DNA of 64,000 bases from Pseudomonas caricapapayae. Lineage in GTDB: Bacteria > Pseudomonadota > Gammaproteobacteria > Pseudomonadales > Pseudomonadaceae. A program made the position numbers and the translations under genes. The notes beneath the pieces were generated by a model that searched no databases, had not been told where the DNA came from, and saw only the letters and a list, made by a program, of their open reading frames with translations. Within the stretch, counting starts at the first letter, position 1. Every line of letters begins with the position of its first letter. Where the stretch lies: contig NZ_LJPW01000041.1 in the NCBI RefSeq assembly GCF_001400735.1, positions 1-64,000 of the forward strand, read 5' to 3'. Shown piece by piece: positions 62,155-64,000 of the stretch.

Positions 62155-63279
62155 TCAGGTACTCGCGTCGGCTGCTTCCAGTGCAGTCGGACGTGAGGTT
62201 TTCACCGGTGGCAGGGACGCCACATACACCGTGCGAGACGGGAACGCAAAGCGCACATCCAGCTCGGCGAACGCCTCCATGATCTTCAGATTGATCGCCT
62301 GCTGCACATCCATGTAGACGTTGTAGCTGGGGTCGAGAACGATGAAGACGGTCTCGAATTCCAGCGACGTCTCGCCAAAACCGCGAAAATGCGAGCGGTC
62401 GAAACGTGCCAGTTCCTGCGCATTGATGATCGCCTCGACTTTTTTTGGCACTTCCCGTATCTGATCGACAGAGCAGTCGTACGTAAGCCGGAATTCGAAG
62501 ACAATGCGCCGCTCCTGCAGGCGTTTGTAGTTCTGGATCGTATTGTTGATCATGTCGGCGTTGGCCATCACGATCTGCTCGCCGCCCAGGCTGCGGATGC
62601 GCGTGGTCTTCAGGCCGACATGCTCGACCGTACCTGACAGCGCACCGACGACGATAAAATCTCCGACCTCGAAAGGCTTGTCCACGGCGATGGACAGCGA
62701 GGCAAATACATCCCCGAGAATATTCTGCACCGCCAGCGCAACCGCGATACCTCCCACCCCGAGGCTGGCGACAAACGCGGTGATGTTGACCCCGACGTTA
62801 GACAGCATCGCCATCACCACCGTGGCCCACAGCAATACTTTCGCGCCCCACAGGCTCAACGTGGCCAGCGCACTGCCCTGAAAGGTGCCGTTGGCATTAT
62901 GGCGAATAAAGTAGCGTTGCAATGCCAGCGCAATCGCGCGGTTCGCCCACAACCCGACCTGCAGGGCGGCAACCACGAACCATAGACTGCTGACCCGCCC
63001 GAGCCAGCGTTCCGGCAGATCGAGCATGCCGACCCCGATGAGAATCGAGGCCAGCAGCAACAATGTATTACTGGTACCCGACAGCACCTGTACCACGATG
63101 TATCGCATATGAGTTGAGGGTGCATCCGCTCGCGAACGCATCTTTCTGAGCACGAATCCGATCACGCCTCTGACCAGGATAAAACTCAGGGTCGACGCGA
63201 CGATGGCGAGTATCCAGTTAGCGAGCGAAATGCCCAGAAATTGCGAGTCTGTGAAAAATCTGATGATGTCCTGTTCCAT
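62155..63279 (-). CDS. MscS-family mechanosensitive channel
   Basis: A 374-residue channel with four or five helices (about 20-190), the pore helix region GVNITAFVASLGVGGIAVALA (about 163-183) and the beta domain starting VQNILGDVFASLSIAVDKPFEVGDFI. The C-terminal alpha/beta domain follows (FGETSLEFETVF). Closer to the larger MscS/YnaI-like branch than to MscS itself. Converges with the phosphatase gene, eight bases apart. Osmotic role inferred. Confidence 0.92.
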   Translation of the reverse strand: MEQDIIRFFTDSQFLGISLANWILAIVASTLSFILVRGVIGFVLRKMRSRADAPSTHMRYIVVQVLSGTSNTLLLLASILIGVGMLDLPERWLGRVSSLWFVVAALQVGLWANRAIALALQRYFIRHNANGTFQGSALATLSLWGAKVLLWATVVMAMLSNVGVNITAFVASLGVGGIAVALAVQNILGDVFASLSIAVDKPFEVGDFIVVGALSGTVEHVGLKTTRIRSLGGEQIVMANADMINNTIQNYKRLQERRIVFEFRLTYDCSVDQIREVPKKVEAIINAQELARFDRSHFRGFGETSLEFETVFIVLDPSYNVYMDVQQAINLKIMEAFAELDVRFAFPSRTVYVASLPPVKTSRPTALEAADAST

Positions 63280-63611
63280 CCGGCCCCCGGCTCCACTGCT
63301 GCGAGACGCCTGACCGAAAAGCCTGTGACACCCGCAGCGACTTGAATTGCCCCTTGCCGTAAAACGGTTTCAAGCGACGCGTAAGGGGTTAGGGGATGTG
63401 TGGGAGTGAGGGTTCAGTTTGATTTGGCTGCGGGCAGGACACTGGAAATCACACCACGCCCTCTCCTGGTTGCCGAGCTGGCCGGCATGGAACCATTCTT
63501 CTACTCATCGCCACTCAAAACCCTGCCGTGGCGGAGCCAGAACAACACTCGCCCAACTGGCCACAAGGCTACCCATGGTTAAAGATCACATCACCCCAGA
63601 GGAAAATATTC
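63280..63611. other. Intergenic space containing the hrp box
   Basis: 332 bases between the MscS gene and the hrp-box gene. The right half holds the HrpL promoter and leader. A 60-codon frame at 63400-63582 overlaps the promoter and has no motif. Confidence 0.55.
63489..63517 (+). promoter_or_regulatory. hrp box (HrpL-dependent promoter)
   Basis: GGAACC, a 16-base spacer and CCACTCA match the HrpL consensus GGAACC-N15/16-CCACNNA with no mismatch. The gene at 63612 begins 95 bases after the box, a normal leader for this promoter class. HrpL is the extracytoplasmic sigma factor of the P. syringae type III secretion regulon. Confidence 0.85.
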
Positions 63612-64000
63612 ATGACCTTTAGCATCCGTGGCGGAGCCGGACCATCGACGTATTACACCCAACCCCAGCCCTTTGATGAGTTGAAGCTGGAACCCGAGAA
63701 AATTCAGCAAAAGACTGCAAAGCTCAAAGAGGAAGGATATTTCAGCGTTCGCATGTCGGAGCACACAAAGAGCTATTTGGTTGAGCAAAGCCGTCTCAGT
63801 AACCCTGCCTGGCGAAACGAAACCGTCGGTAAAGTCGTTGACCTGCGGACGACCGAGCATGAGCGTTCGGTAACGGCAGCCGCAAAAGACATCGCCGCCT
63901 CGCTCACGGGAAGAAAACAACAATTACGCCCCCACGAATTTCAACTGCGGCGCGCCGACAATCCGCGCTCGGAGCAATGGCATCAAGACAGAGCACCGAT
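63612..64000 (+). CDS. Unrecognised hrp-box gene, 3' end outside window
   Basis: 129 codons are visible and the frame is still open at the edge. The start is firm: AGAGGA lies eight bases before the ATG. The N-terminus (MTFSIRGGAGPSTYYTQPQP) has no acidic residue in the first 20, as in many type III effectors, although the usual aliphatic residue at position 3 or 4 is absent. The last visible segment RSEQWHQDRAP contains an H-x-D that resembles the iron site of 2-oxoglutarate oxygenases (PhyH/TauD-like). So it may be an effector or a HrpL-controlled metabolic enzyme. I recognise no exact family. Confidence 0.75.
   Translation, partial: MTFSIRGGAGPSTYYTQPQPFDELKLEPEKIQQKTAKLKEEGYFSVRMSEHTKSYLVEQSRLSNPAWRNETVGKVVDLRTTEHERSVTAAAKDIAASLTGRKQQLRPHEFQLRRADNPRSEQWHQDRAP

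Noticed and set aside
63400..63582. 60-codon frame over the hrp box
   Set aside because: It overlaps a promoter and has no motif or ribosome site.
1..64000. CRISPR arrays, rRNA genes, prophage structural genes and replication origin
   Set aside because: Looked for regular spaced repeats, rRNA and phage-type gene runs on both strands; none was found.

Overview
The window comes from a fluorescent-group pseudomonad, most likely the Pseudomonas syringae complex. The gene set and small Pseudomonas-type families (DUF1652-, DUF3509-, DUF2897-like) support this, as does the aroC / MFS / mtnBDC / speE / prmB / folE neighbourhood, which resembles the order I recall for P. aeruginosa. A perfect hrp box at the right edge, the HrpL promoter signature of P. 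syringae type III secretion regulons, narrows it further. Most of the sequence is GC-rich, densely packed chromosomal backbone with short intergenic gaps.

Layout. 1-3714: 3' part of an SNF2-family helicase, an isochorismatase-like protein and an SDR. 3826-5560: tRNA-Ser(GGA) with its promoter and terminator, followed by a decayed integrated element. The 3' end of the tRNA plus its terminator is duplicated about 1.5 kb downstream. Between the copies lie an IS3-family transposase fragment with stop codons and a gene for a small secreted peptide. 5694-10670: a deoxyribose utilisation locus (kinase, permease, DUF4432 epimerase-like protein, DeoR-family repressor, deoC aldolase) with similar palindromes before deoK and between repressor and deoC. 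10704-18713: small conserved proteins, a cupin, a stand-alone STN-domain protein, a cytochrome c, a crotonase, CorA, a class I amidotransferase and a cysteine-less rhodanese. 18773-21981: an operon of circularly permuted ATP-grasp, alpha-E and transglutaminase proteins. 22443-29897: RraB-like protein, LTA-synthase-like membrane sulfatase, speE, ZIP transporter, ankyrin protein and a DUF3509 gene behind a candidate sigma-54 promoter.

30021-41750: LuxR solo, lower methionine salvage genes (mtnC, mtnD, mtnB) joined to an MFS gene and aroC, then alpha/beta hydrolase, prmB, a second isochorismatase-like protein, Smr protein, a Gly/His-rich lipoprotein and folE. 41772-50757: LprI-like protein, GST, aminotransferase with divergent MarR regulator, BenE-type transporter, LD-carboxypeptidase, MDR oxidoreductase, pyrF and an ethanolamine-type permease. 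50794-63279: two orphan solute-binding proteins, an exonuclease, ppnP, an ABC exporter, pdxB, tusA, ybaB-dnaX, a Tat-exported phosphatase and an MscS channel. 63489-64000: hrp box and the 5' end of an unrecognised gene running off the window.

Most likely sources of new biology are the hrp-box gene at the right edge, the tRNA-Ser element remnant with its secreted peptide, a strong terminator at 22321 with no gene to serve (possible sRNA), and several enzyme-fold proteins that lack their catalytic cysteine. Very short genes missed by ordinary ORF cutoffs were translated by hand (13499, 18173, 40356, 50590, 54942).
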